Source: SZAS-103 sp038234715 (GTDB lineage: Bacteria; Pseudomonadota; Gammaproteobacteria; Xanthomonadales; Xanthomonadaceae). From it: 64,000 nt of DNA. The translations under genes and the position numbers were made by a program. Under the pieces are notes generated by a model. It had not been told where the DNA came from and did no database searches. It saw only the letters and a program-made list of their open reading frames with translations. The number at the start of each line of letters is the position of its first letter. Position 1 is the stretch's first letter. This document shows, in pieces, positions 16,835-25,365 of this stretch. The DNA is taken from positions 1 to 64,000 of the forward strand of contig JBBQTD010000008.1 in NCBI GenBank assembly GCA_038234715.1, read 5' to 3'.

Positions 16835-19342
16835 ATGAGAAGCATGCGCCTCGCCTGGCGGCAGTTGCTGCGGGACCTGGGTTCGGGCGATGTGCGCATC
16901 CTGATCGTCGCGGTGATGCTGGCCGTGGTCGCGGTGACCGCGGTCGGTTTCGTCACCGATCGCACGCAGCGCGCCCTGTTGATCGAGGCCAATCGCCTGC
17001 TCGGCGCAGATGCGGTCGTTCGCAGCGATACGCCCATTGCGGGGTCGTTGCGGTCGGCGGCGGGTGCAGCGGGACTGGCGCATGCCGAGAGCGTCGAACT
17101 CAACAGCATGATCCGGGTCGGGCAAGGCGCTGGAGCGAACCTGCGACTGGGCGAGCTCAGTGCGCTGGGGGCGGGGTTTCCCTTGCGCGGCAGCTTTCAC
17201 CTTGTCGGTGCGGACGGTCGCGACCGCGCCACCATCGGCATTCCACAGCCTGCAACAGTCTGGATGAATCGTTCGGGCGCGCAGACGCTGGGCGCGCGCG
17301 TGGGGGACAGCGTCACCATTGGCGATGCGACGTTGCGGCTTGTCGCGCTGGTGGCGCAAGAGCCGAATGCATCGCTGGACTACTTCAATGCCGCGCCCAA
17401 GGTGTTCCTCAACCTGCGCGACCTGGCGTCGACCGGGCTCGTTCAGGAAGGCAGCCGCATCGATTATCGGCTGATGGTGGCAGGCGATGCCGGGGCCGTA
17501 GAAAATTTCACGAGGGTGGTCAAGCCCGTGCTGGCGCGGGGCCAACGGATGGAGACGATCGGCGAATCACGGCCGGAGATGCGCACGGCGCTCGAGCAGG
17601 CTGGCCGCTTCCTGAGCCTCACCGCGATGCTGTCTGTCGTACTCGCGGCCGTCGCGGTCGCGATGGCCGCGCGCCGCCACAGCGAACGGCATCTGTCTGG
17701 CGCCGCGGTGATGCGATGCCTAGGCGCAAGCCAAAGTACGCTGGTAGGCATCCACGTCTGCGAACTGGCCCTGCTCGGATTTGCCGCCAGCGTGGCTGGC
17801 ATTGCGATCGCGTTCGCCCTCCAGTGGTTCGTGGCCGGATGGCTGGCGCGCAAGCTGGCGCTGTCGATTCCACTCGCTGGATGGATGCCCGCGTTTCAGG
17901 GGCTCGGCGTGGGGATGATTGTGGTCCTTGCGTTCGGAGCTCCGCCGGTTCTGGCGTTGCGACGGGTGTCGACGATGCGCGTCCTGCGACGTGATATCGG
18001 AGGCGGCGAACCCAGCGCGTGGCTGGTTGCGCTCGCCGGGTGCGCCGGGCTGGCGGCCTTGTTGTGGTGGAAAGCCGGCTCCGCGGCGCTCGGTGTCGTG
18101 ATGCTGCTCGGCATTGGCACAACGCTGGCAGTCCTCGGCGTGTTTGCGTGGAGCCTGGTCTGGCTCCTGCGCCGATTGCGCAAATACATGCGCGGCAGCT
18201 TGCGCTACGGCCTTGCGAACGTGAGCCGGCGCTCCCGAACCAGCATCGCGCAGGTCGCAGCGCTTGGCCTTGGGCTGATGGCATTGCTGGTGTTGACGTT
18301 CGTGCGCACCGATCTGCTTGATCGCTGGCAGCTGTCGCTGTCGGAGCACGCGCCCAACCGATTCATCATCAATGCGCAAGCCGACCAGCTGCGGCCGATG
18401 GCCACGTTCATGACCGCGCAGGGGCTCGCCGCGCCGACGTTGTACCCGATGATTCGCGGACGCCTGGTCGCGCGCAACGGAAAGCCGGGCGGGGCGGTGA
18501 TCGCCAAGGGCGATCCGATGGCGCAGCACCTGGCAGAGCGCGAATTCAATCTTTCCAGCGCGGCGGTGTTGCGCGATGACAACAGCATCGTCGCGGGCAC
18601 GTTCTGGCCGTCCGGCGCCAGGGTCGCGCCACAGCTGTCCGTCGAAGAGCGCTTCGCCGATTCGCTCGGCTGGAAGATCGGCGATCGCATCGCGTTCGAT
18701 ATCGCCGGTCAACGCTTCGAGGCTCCGATCACCAGCCTGCGCAGCGTGGATTGGCAGAGCTTCCGCCCCAACTTCTTCGTCATTGCATCCCCGGGCGCGC
18801 TGGACGGCTATCCGGCCAGCTACGTCACGGCCGTACGCGTGCCGCCGGACAAGCCGCGCTTCACCGCCGAGCTGGTCGAACGCTTCCCGAACCTGTCGGT
18901 CATCGATGTCGACGCGGTGCTGCAGCAGGTGCGCACCACCGCCGACCAGGTCGCGATGGTCGTGCAGGTGGTGTTCTGGTTCTCGCTGGCTGCGGGCATC
19001 CTGGTGCTGCTGGCGGCGGTCAGTGCGAGCCAGGACGAACGCCTGCTCGAAGGCGGCGTGATGCGCGCACTGGGTGGCAGCCGTCGCCAGTTGCGGCTTG
19101 CCCAGGCGTCGGAGTTCGCGGTGATCGGGCTGCTGGCGGGCATGGTCGCAGCGATTGCGGCATCGATCCTGTCCGCCCTCATCGCCAGGCGCGTGTTCGA
19201 CCTGACGTGGCAGCCCAACTGGGGGTTGGCCGTGGCGGGCGCGCTGCTAGGAACGGTCGCCGCGCTGCTGGCGGGTCTTTTCGCCACCCGCCGCGTGCTG
19301 GACGCGCCGCCATCGGTGACGCTGCGCGAGTTGCAGGGCTGA
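16835..19342 (+). CDS. ybbP: FtsX-fold ABC permease, YbbP-like
   Basis: 835 residues. The first transmembrane helix (about 20-40) is followed by a large periplasmic domain, three helices around 265-375, a short hydrophobic pair (about 385-445) and a second half repeating the pattern. The second half has another periplasmic domain (about 485-690) and three C-terminal helices (about 705-825). This duplicated FtsX-like layout of roughly 800 residues is typical of YbbP/LolC-family permeases that pair with LolD-type ATPases. The preceding gene supplies the ATPase. No separate adaptor is encoded nearby. Confidence 0.88.
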   Translation: MRSMRLAWRQLLRDLGSGDVRILIVAVMLAVVAVTAVGFVTDRTQRALLIEANRLLGADAVVRSDTPIAGSLRSAAGAAGLAHAESVELNSMIRVGQGAGANLRLGELSALGAGFPLRGSFHLVGADGRDRATIGIPQPATVWMNRSGAQTLGARVGDSVTIGDATLRLVALVAQEPNASLDYFNAAPKVFLNLRDLASTGLVQEGSRIDYRLMVAGDAGAVENFTRVVKPVLARGQRMETIGESRPEMRTALEQAGRFLSLTAMLSVVLAAVAVAMAARRHSERHLSGAAVMRCLGASQSTLVGIHVCELALLGFAASVAGIAIAFALQWFVAGWLARKLALSIPLAGWMPAFQGLGVGMIVVLAFGAPPVLALRRVSTMRVLRRDIGGGEPSAWLVALAGCAGLAALLWWKAGSAALGVVMLLGIGTTLAVLGVFAWSLVWLLRRLRKYMRGSLRYGLANVSRRSRTSIAQVAALGLGLMALLVLTFVRTDLLDRWQLSLSEHAPNRFIINAQADQLRPMATFMTAQGLAAPTLYPMIRGRLVARNGKPGGAVIAKGDPMAQHLAEREFNLSSAAVLRDDNSIVAGTFWPSGARVAPQLSVEERFADSLGWKIGDRIAFDIAGQRFEAPITSLRSVDWQSFRPNFFVIASPGALDGYPASYVTAVRVPPDKPRFTAELVERFPNLSVIDVDAVLQQVRTTADQVAMVVQVVFWFSLAAGILVLLAAVSASQDERLLEGGVMRALGGSRRQLRLAQASEFAVIGLLAGMVAAIAASILSALIARRVFDLTWQPNWGLAVAGALLGTVAALLAGLFATRRVLDAPPSVTLRELQG

Positions 19343-19429
19343 CCGGTCGTCGCTGCCAAGCGGCATTCACAAGAACTTATGGCTCCTATCGCGTAGCATC
19401 GGCGCGGTGCCAATTCCAGTCCCGGAACC

Positions 19430-21433
19430 ATGAACGCAGTCGCTCCTGAAATGCAGACGGACCAACGGCTTGCCCGGCTTGAAGCGGTGCAGGCCGCCGT
19501 CCTGGCCATCAGCCACATGTCCGGACGCTGCCGCGACCTGCCGACGTTTTTTCGGGCAGTGCACGAGGCAATCGGCCGCATCATGTGCGCGCAAAGCTTC
19601 TACATCGCGTTGCTGGACGAATCCGGGAAGGGCGTGCGCTTCGTCTACCGGACCGACGAGAAGGAACCAAGCCCGGATCCAGCGAGGGTGTATCCCTTGC
19701 ACACCGAGGACGATTCGCCGACAGCCTGGGTGATCCGGCGCGGTGAGCCGCTGAGCATCACGATCGACCAGATCCTCTCGCGCAACGCAAAAGGCCAGCG
19801 CTGGGGCTTGGGGACGCATGCCGAACACTGGATCGGCATGCCGCTGATCGGCAGCGACGGCATCGCCTTCGGCGCGATCGTCGTGCAGGGATATACCCCG
19901 GGGTTTCGCTATACCGGCGAAGACATCGCATTGTTCGAGTTGATGTCCAAGCACGTCGCCGATGCCGTCGAGCAGGTGCAGTTCGCCACGCGGCTCGAGC
20001 AGGCGATCGCCGAACGCACGCGCATCCTCGAACACGAAGTCGCCGAGCGGCGCCACGCCGAGCAACTGCAGCGCGCGCTCTACGAGATTTCCGCATTGTC
20101 CGTGCGCGACATCGACCTGGACACGTTCTATCCGGAGTTGCACCGGATCCTGGGCGAGCTGCTGTATGCCAAGAACCTCGCCATCATGCAGTACTATAAC
20201 GACCAGCACGATCTGGTCGGTTTTCCGTATTTCGCCGACGAAAAGGATTCGGACCTCCCGGCAAACTATCGCCGTCCCGCCGGACATGGGTTGACTGGTT
20301 TCGTGCTGCGCACCCGGATGCCGCAGCGCATCGACCAGGAGCGTTTCCAGGCGCTGCTCGACTCCGGCGTGATCCACCACGTGCTCGGCAGCACCGAATT
20401 CACCGCGTGGATGGGTGCGCCGATGATCCACCAGGGCAAGGTGCTTGGGGTCATCCTGCTGCAAAGCTACGACCCGGCGATCGGCTACGACGACCGCGAC
20501 CTCGCATTGCTTTCCTTCGTCGCCGACCACATTGCGGCGGCAGTGTCGCGCAAGCAGGCCGACGATGCGTTGCGTGCGGCGCACACCCATCTCGCCTCCG
20601 GCAATGCGCAATTGCAGGAAAAGAACCGCCAGCTCGAAATGACCCTCAACCACCTCGGTATCGCCCAGGGCGAATTGGTGCGCCAGGAGAAACTCGCCTC
20701 GCTGGGCGCACTTGTCGCGGGCATCGCGCACGAGGTCAACACGCCGTTGGGCATCTGCTTGACCGCCCTGAGCCTGCTCACCGAGGAGATGAAGGAACTG
20801 CGCGAGGCATATCCCGACCACCAACCCGTCGACGAGAACCTGCAGTCGTTCTTCAAGTCCAGCGACGAGCTCCTGCGCGTGCTGACCACGAATGCCCAGC
20901 GTGCGAGCGGGCTGATCCGCAGCTTCAAGCAGGTCGCCGTCGACCAGTCATCCGACGACGTGCGCGACATCGCCCTTGCCGAATGCATCGAGGACACGTT
21001 GCGATCGCTGCGTCCGAAGTTCAAGCGCACCCGGCATGCCATCGAGGTCGCTTGCGATCCCGACCTGCGCCTTATCACGGTACCAGGCGCGTTTTCCCAG
21101 GTCCTCACCAACCTGGTGATCAACTCGATCACGCATGCGTTCGAGAACACCGAGGAAGGCCACATTCGCATCGGCGTGCGCAGCGACGGTGCGATCGTCA
21201 CGATCGACTACCAGGACGACGGCAGTGGCATGGCGCCCACCGCGCTCAGGCGCCTGTTCGAACCGTTCTACACGACCAGGCGCGGGCAGGGCGGCAGCGG
21301 CCTTGGCGCGAACATCGTCTACAACCTGGTGACCACGAAGCTTGGAGGCACGATTGCGGTCGACAGTCCGCCCGGTCGTGGCTTGCGCTACATCATCCGT
21401 TTGCCTGTGGAGCTGTCGCTGCAGGAGTCGTGA
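19430..21433 (+). CDS. soluble sensor histidine kinase with two GAF domains
   Basis: 667 residues with no membrane segments. GAF-type sensory domains lie at about 20-185 and 215-385, linked by coiled coil (about 195-215 and 385-430). The dimerisation/phosphoacceptor region has H434 in GIAHEVNTPLG. The ATPase domain (about 535-665) has the N-box NLVINSITHAF, the G1 box DDGSGMAP and the G2 box GGSGLGANIVYNLV. It is probably a cytoplasmic kinase sensing a small ligand. No response regulator lies beside it, so its partner must be elsewhere. The next gene runs convergently, with 38 bases between stop codons. Confidence 0.9.
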   Translation: MNAVAPEMQTDQRLARLEAVQAAVLAISHMSGRCRDLPTFFRAVHEAIGRIMCAQSFYIALLDESGKGVRFVYRTDEKEPSPDPARVYPLHTEDDSPTAWVIRRGEPLSITIDQILSRNAKGQRWGLGTHAEHWIGMPLIGSDGIAFGAIVVQGYTPGFRYTGEDIALFELMSKHVADAVEQVQFATRLEQAIAERTRILEHEVAERRHAEQLQRALYEISALSVRDIDLDTFYPELHRILGELLYAKNLAIMQYYNDQHDLVGFPYFADEKDSDLPANYRRPAGHGLTGFVLRTRMPQRIDQERFQALLDSGVIHHVLGSTEFTAWMGAPMIHQGKVLGVILLQSYDPAIGYDDRDLALLSFVADHIAAAVSRKQADDALRAAHTHLASGNAQLQEKNRQLEMTLNHLGIAQGELVRQEKLASLGALVAGIAHEVNTPLGICLTALSLLTEEMKELREAYPDHQPVDENLQSFFKSSDELLRVLTTNAQRASGLIRSFKQVAVDQSSDDVRDIALAECIEDTLRSLRPKFKRTRHAIEVACDPDLRLITVPGAFSQVLTNLVINSITHAFENTEEGHIRIGVRSDGAIVTIDYQDDGSGMAPTALRRLFEPFYTTRRGQGGSGLGANIVYNLVTTKLGGTIAVDSPPGRGLRYIIRLPVELSLQES

Positions 21434-21471
21434 TGCGATCCGACTTGTTGCAACGATGACACCGGACGCCG

Positions 21472-23079
21472 CTACTCGCCAAGCGTCGCCTTGAACCCCG
21501 GTTTGCTGCGCGCGTGCGTGGCCTGCTCGAAGGCATACGCATAGCCGATCAGCGGCCCTTCGCTCCACGCGCGGCCCATGAACACCAGACCGAGTGGAAG
21601 ACCACGCACATCCCCCATCGGCACGGTGATGCTTGGCGTTCCCGCCACCGCCGCCGCGCCGTAGCCGGAACCGATGTCATGGTCGCCAAGCACCGGATCG
21701 ATCGGCCACGCCGGGCCTTGCGCAGGCGCGATTATGGCGTCGAGGTGGTTCGCATCGAGTGTGTGCAACAAGCCTTCCTTGCCGGCCATCGCGCGTGCGT
21801 CATCGCGTTCCTTGACGTACGCCGCATCCGTCAACGGACCTTTTGCCTGGGCCTGTTCGAAGAGTTCCTGTCCGAACAGCGGCATGGTTTCCGTCGCGTG
21901 TTGCTTGTCCCAAGCAATCAGCTCCGACAGCGACCCCGGCGTCGCGCCGGCATTCTTGAGATACGCGTTCAATCCGTCCTTGAATTCGTAGACCAACACG
22001 TCCTGTTCCAGCGCGTCCCACTTTCCCCACGTGTCGAGTTTCACGTCGATGACTTCCGCACCCGCGGCTTTGAGCGTGGCGATGCTGCGTTGGACGGCGG
22101 CATCGACGGCGGAAAGGTTGCCCATCGCCTGGCGCAGCACGCCGAAGCGTTTGCCCCTGAGCGCATCGGCCTTGAGGTAAACCGTATAGTCGTGAGGAAT
22201 GTTGCCTGCACTGGCAGCACCGGCCGGATCGTTCGCATCGGTGCCCGCAAGCGCGTTCAGCAGCGCGGCGACAGCGGACACGCTGCGTCCCATCGGCCCT
22301 GCTGTGTCCTGCGAGATGGAAATCGGAATGATGCCGCTCCGACTGACAAGCCCAACCGTCGGCTTCAATCCCACGATGCCATTTTGCGAAGCCGGGCAAA
22401 TGATGCTGCCATCGGTCTCGGTGCCGACGCCAACCATCGCCAGGCTCGCGGCAATGCCAGCGCCGGTGCCCGCGCTGGAACCACATGGTCCACGGTCGAG
22501 CGCGTACGGATTCCTGGTTTGTCCGCCGCGACTGCTCCAGCCGGAGATCGAATGCGTCGAACGAAAGTTCGCCCATTCCGAAAGATTGGTCTTCCCGACC
22601 ATTACCACGCCCGCAGCGCGCAGCCGTTGCACCAGGAATGCATCGTGCGCGGGCCGATTACCCGCCAGTGCGAGCGAACCGGCTGAGTTGACCATGCCGG
22701 CGACGTCGATGTTGTCCTTGATCAAGACGGGAATGCCGTGCAACGGTCCGCGGATCTTCCCGGCCTTGCGCTCGGCGTCGAGCGCATCGGCATCGCTGAG
22801 CGCATCAGGGTTGAGCTCGATCACCGCGTTGAGTTTCGGTCCCGCGCGATCGATCGCAGCGATGCGGTCGAGATAGGCCTGGGTCAGCGCGTGCGACGTC
22901 CATTCACCCGAGACGAATCTTGCCTGCGCATCGGCGATTGCGAGTTCCTCGACATGGATCTGCACGGTTCCGGTGCGTGCGGCATTGGTCGACCGCGCGC
23001 CTGGAACTGCCGTGCCTTGCAGGCAGCCGAGTGCGGCGAACGCGATGGCTAGCATCGGCAATCTGGCGACGCGGTGCAT
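21472..23079 (-). CDS. secreted amidase (amidase signature family)
   Basis: 535 residues with an AAGGGG ribosome site. The N-terminus is a signal sequence. A cysteine in ALGC could be a weak lipobox. The amidase-signature triad is visible: Lys121 in PVLIKDN, Ser201 in GPCGSSAGTG and Ser225 in TETDGSIICPAS. Family enzymes hydrolyse carboxamides. Exported members of this size are often annotated as amidase or GatA-like, but there is no GatB/GatC context and the signal peptide excludes a tRNA role. The substrate is unknown. Confidence 0.9.
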   Translation of the reverse strand: MHRVARLPMLAIAFAALGCLQGTAVPGARSTNAARTGTVQIHVEELAIADAQARFVSGEWTSHALTQAYLDRIAAIDRAGPKLNAVIELNPDALSDADALDAERKAGKIRGPLHGIPVLIKDNIDVAGMVNSAGSLALAGNRPAHDAFLVQRLRAAGVVMVGKTNLSEWANFRSTHSISGWSSRGGQTRNPYALDRGPCGSSAGTGAGIAASLAMVGVGTETDGSIICPASQNGIVGLKPTVGLVSRSGIIPISISQDTAGPMGRSVSAVAALLNALAGTDANDPAGAASAGNIPHDYTVYLKADALRGKRFGVLRQAMGNLSAVDAAVQRSIATLKAAGAEVIDVKLDTWGKWDALEQDVLVYEFKDGLNAYLKNAGATPGSLSELIAWDKQHATETMPLFGQELFEQAQAKGPLTDAAYVKERDDARAMAGKEGLLHTLDANHLDAIIAPAQGPAWPIDPVLGDHDIGSGYGAAAVAGTPSITVPMGDVRGLPLGLVFMGRAWSEGPLIGYAYAFEQATHARSKPGFKATLGE

Positions 23080-23335
23080 GGCAGGCCCCTTGTGTGGAAG
23101 CTGCGCAGAGTCTGCCGCGCGGCGGCCGGTGCGGCAAGGGATCGAGCTTCGCGTCTGCGGCCGCGCTCAGCGCGTGCCGCCTGGGCCGGTTGCCTGCCTG
23201 CAGGCGAAGCCGATCGCCGTGGGTTGCGCCTTGTCGGGCGTTGCCACGCTCCAGCCTGCATCCGTCAGCGTCAATCGCAAGGCGACTCCGCGCAGCGCAA
23301 GGTCGAAGGTACGCGCACCGTGCCAGCCCATGAAG

Positions 23336-23566
23336 AATGGATTGAGCGCAACAATCAATGGATTGATTGGGGGAATCAATGGATTGATTCGGACGAATCG
23401 TGGATTGATCGGGGCGATCAAGGGATTGATCCGTGTGATTGGTGGATTGATCGGGGCGATGAATGGATTGATCCGTGAAATCAATGGATTCATCGCAGCG
23501 ATCTATGGATTGATCAGAGGAATCAATGCATTGACTGCAGCACGCAATGCACTGGCCCCCGCAATC
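23336..23566. repeat. regular 21-bp tandem array of 11 units, each an interrupted dyad
   Basis: Eleven units of exactly 21 bases (23336, 23357 ... 23546). The consensus is AATGGATTGATC followed by GGGGCGATC. Arms of the ATTGATCG/CGATCAAT type face each other across a short spacer. The arms vary while symmetry is kept: ATTGATT/AATCAAT in unit 2, GATTCG/CGAATC in unit 3, TTGATCG/CGATCAA in unit 4, GCATTG/CAATGC in unit 10. Four of six frames are open. Forward from ATG 23330 the array encodes heptads like INGLIGA, and on the minus strand heptads like INPLIAP. No frame has a convincing ribosome site. The array lies between the amidase start and the GFA gene. Confidence 0.85.
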
Positions 23567-23747
23567 ACCGACGGAAGTGCTGGCGTGGCAGGCTACATTG
23601 TCGCAAGTGAGCCCATGATCGGGATCGCCGTGGATTGGCAACGGGCAGATGGCAACCTGAACCCCGTGGATGTCGGATGCCCGGCGATCATGCAACATGC
23701 GCAGGTGACTGGCGCGGCTTGTCGCAAACAAGGTTGCGGAGACTCGC

Positions 23748-24179
23748 ATGCGGATCAGGGGAAAGTGCCATTGCGGCAACATCGCCTTCACGCTTGACTG
23801 GCCCGGTGAGCCGGCCGGGATCCCGGTTCGCGCTTGCGATTGCACCTTCTGCGTGAAGCATGGCGGCGTATGGACATCCAATCCGCTGGCCACCTTGAGG
23901 GCTACCGTCGCGGATGACGCGCTCGTTTCGAAGTACGCGTTCGGCACGCGGACCGCAACATTCCATGTTTGTTCGCGTTGCGGTGCAGTGCCGTTCGCCA
24001 GTTGCGAGATTGACGACCAACTGCATGCGGTCGTCAATGCGAACACGTTCGAGGATGTCGAAGCGTCGTTTCTTTGCAGGTCCCAGGTCAACCTGGAAGG
24101 CGAGGATGTCGCATCACGCATGGCGCGCCGGAAGCGCAACTGGATCGCAGACCTTCGCGTCAATGCCGCCGGCAAATAA
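23748..24179 (+). CDS. GFA family (Mss4-like fold) zinc protein
   Basis: 143 residues, with GGAG upstream of ATG 23748. Zinc-ligand cysteines are arranged as in GFA proteins: GKCHCGNIAF, then CDCTFC, then CSRCGAVP. The family is named for glutathione-dependent formaldehyde-activating enzyme. Later work disputes that activity for many members, so only the fold and zinc sites are safe. It stands alone between the 21-bp array and the HU-like gene. Confidence 0.88.
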   Translation: MRIRGKCHCGNIAFTLDWPGEPAGIPVRACDCTFCVKHGGVWTSNPLATLRATVADDALVSKYAFGTRTATFHVCSRCGAVPFASCEIDDQLHAVVNANTFEDVEASFLCRSQVNLEGEDVASRMARRKRNWIADLRVNAAGK

Positions 24180-24529
24180 TGCGCCGGTTGAATACCTCCG
24201 ATGGATCATTCCGAATGTGCTTGCAGGGCCAATAAGGGGCACTACCATTCGGGTTTGCACACGTCGGAGCCGGCAGCGAACCTGGCGGAACGCTCTTCGA
24301 GCTGTCGTCAGCGTGAGGGGTCGTGGTTTGCGAGCGCGACCGGGCGTGGCGAAGCCGCACCGCTGCACGTAGCAGATACACACTGATCGGGCCGTCGCCA
24401 GGCTGCATCGAGCACCGCATGGCGGCGCCGCCTACTTCCGCAAGCGTCGGATCCGGCAGCATTTGGCTGCCGAACCCGATCGCTGGTGTCCTGCGACGTA
24501 ATGATTCCAGCGAAAATACCGCTAGTACC
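24180..24529. other. intergenic stretch, no gene seen
   Basis: About 350 bases between the convergent GFA and HU-like genes. The open frames here are short, lack ribosome sites and show no recognisable motif. I see no strong terminator hairpin or repeat. Confidence 0.5.
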
Positions 24530-24913
24530 TCAGGCCGCTGCGTCCTTGAGCTTCTTCAGCGGACGGATCTTGACCTTGGTCGATGCCGGCTTCGCGGCGA
24601 ACCACTGTTCTTCCTTGGTGAACGGGTTGATGCCTTTGCGCTTCGGCTTTGCCGGAACGCTGACCGCGGAAATCTTCAGCATGCCCGGCAGCGTGAACGA
24701 ACCATTGCCTTTCTTGTGGACGGAGCCGTGCACGGCGCCTTCCAGAGCGCTCATCACGGCGCGCACGTCCTTGGCTGCCACACCGCTGGTTTCAGCGATA
24801 TGCGCCACCAGACCGGACTTGCTCAAGGCTTCCTTGATGGGCTTGTGGCCCGCGGAAGGTGCTGCGCCCTTGGATGCCGGTTTGCTCTTCGTTGCCTTGC
24901 TCGTCGTGGCCAT
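24530..24913 (-). CDS. HU-like histone-family DNA-binding protein
   Basis: 127 residues, with GAGGAA upstream of ATG 24913. Residues 1-24 are a Lys/Ala/Ser/Thr-rich tail. The HU/IHF fold follows: helical part IKEALSKSGLVAHIAETSG and DVRAVMSALE, then the beta part with GSFTLPGMLKI and the DNA-arm motif GINPFTKEEQ in place of the usual RNPxTG. The C-terminus is again Lys-rich. The lysine tails resemble the extended HU proteins of several betaproteobacteria and Xanthomonadales. Likely role: nucleoid architecture. Confidence 0.88.
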   Translation of the reverse strand: MATTSKATKSKPASKGAAPSAGHKPIKEALSKSGLVAHIAETSGVAAKDVRAVMSALEGAVHGSVHKKGNGSFTLPGMLKISAVSVPAKPKRKGINPFTKEEQWFAAKPASTKVKIRPLKKLKDAAA

Positions 24914-25365
24914 GGATTCCTCGCATCGTGGTTGAGTGGGCGGATAAGTGCGTTTCCGCAAGCAGAATGTACGGGAAGTCTGCAGCGTAGCCAACAACTC
25001 ATGGCATTGAACAGCGTCTGCGCAGGCTGTCGCTCGACGACGGATTGCCGGTTGACACCGACGCCGACGCCGCTTCGGGTGGTGAAGGGCTCGGCGGCAA
25101 GCTCGTCCGGAGGTGACCAAATGAGTCCGTCGTCACAAAAAGTCCAGCGAGCGTGCCCACCCTTGCAACGGATGGATCGCGCGGTGCCATCGCCGCTCCC
25201 ACGCAGCTCGACAAGCTTGGTAGGCTCTGCCAGGCAGGCGCGCCTGCGTTTGCCGGCGGGGCCGTTGGCGGGTTCGGCAGGACACGCTGGTACGGGCAGG
25301 GCAATGACCAGGGAATCCGCGGCGCCGACGTGGCGCCGCTCCACGCAACAGGGGAGAGAGTGACT
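24914..25365. other. intergenic stretch, no gene seen
   Basis: About 450 bases between the divergent HU-like and sedolisin genes, presumably holding both promoters. The frame of the protease gene is open upstream to 25153, but that part has no ribosome site and is not signal-peptide-like. Confidence 0.45.

Noticed and set aside
23167..23493. A 108-codon minus-strand frame with INPLIAP heptads
   Set aside because: It begins inside the array with no start signal. Kept only as part of the repeat description.
23330..23797. A 155-codon plus-strand frame starting MKNGLSATING across the 21-bp array
   Set aside because: No ribosome site. The part beyond the array looks random and runs into the GFA gene in another frame. 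The minus-strand frame is equally open, so the openness comes from the 21-base period.
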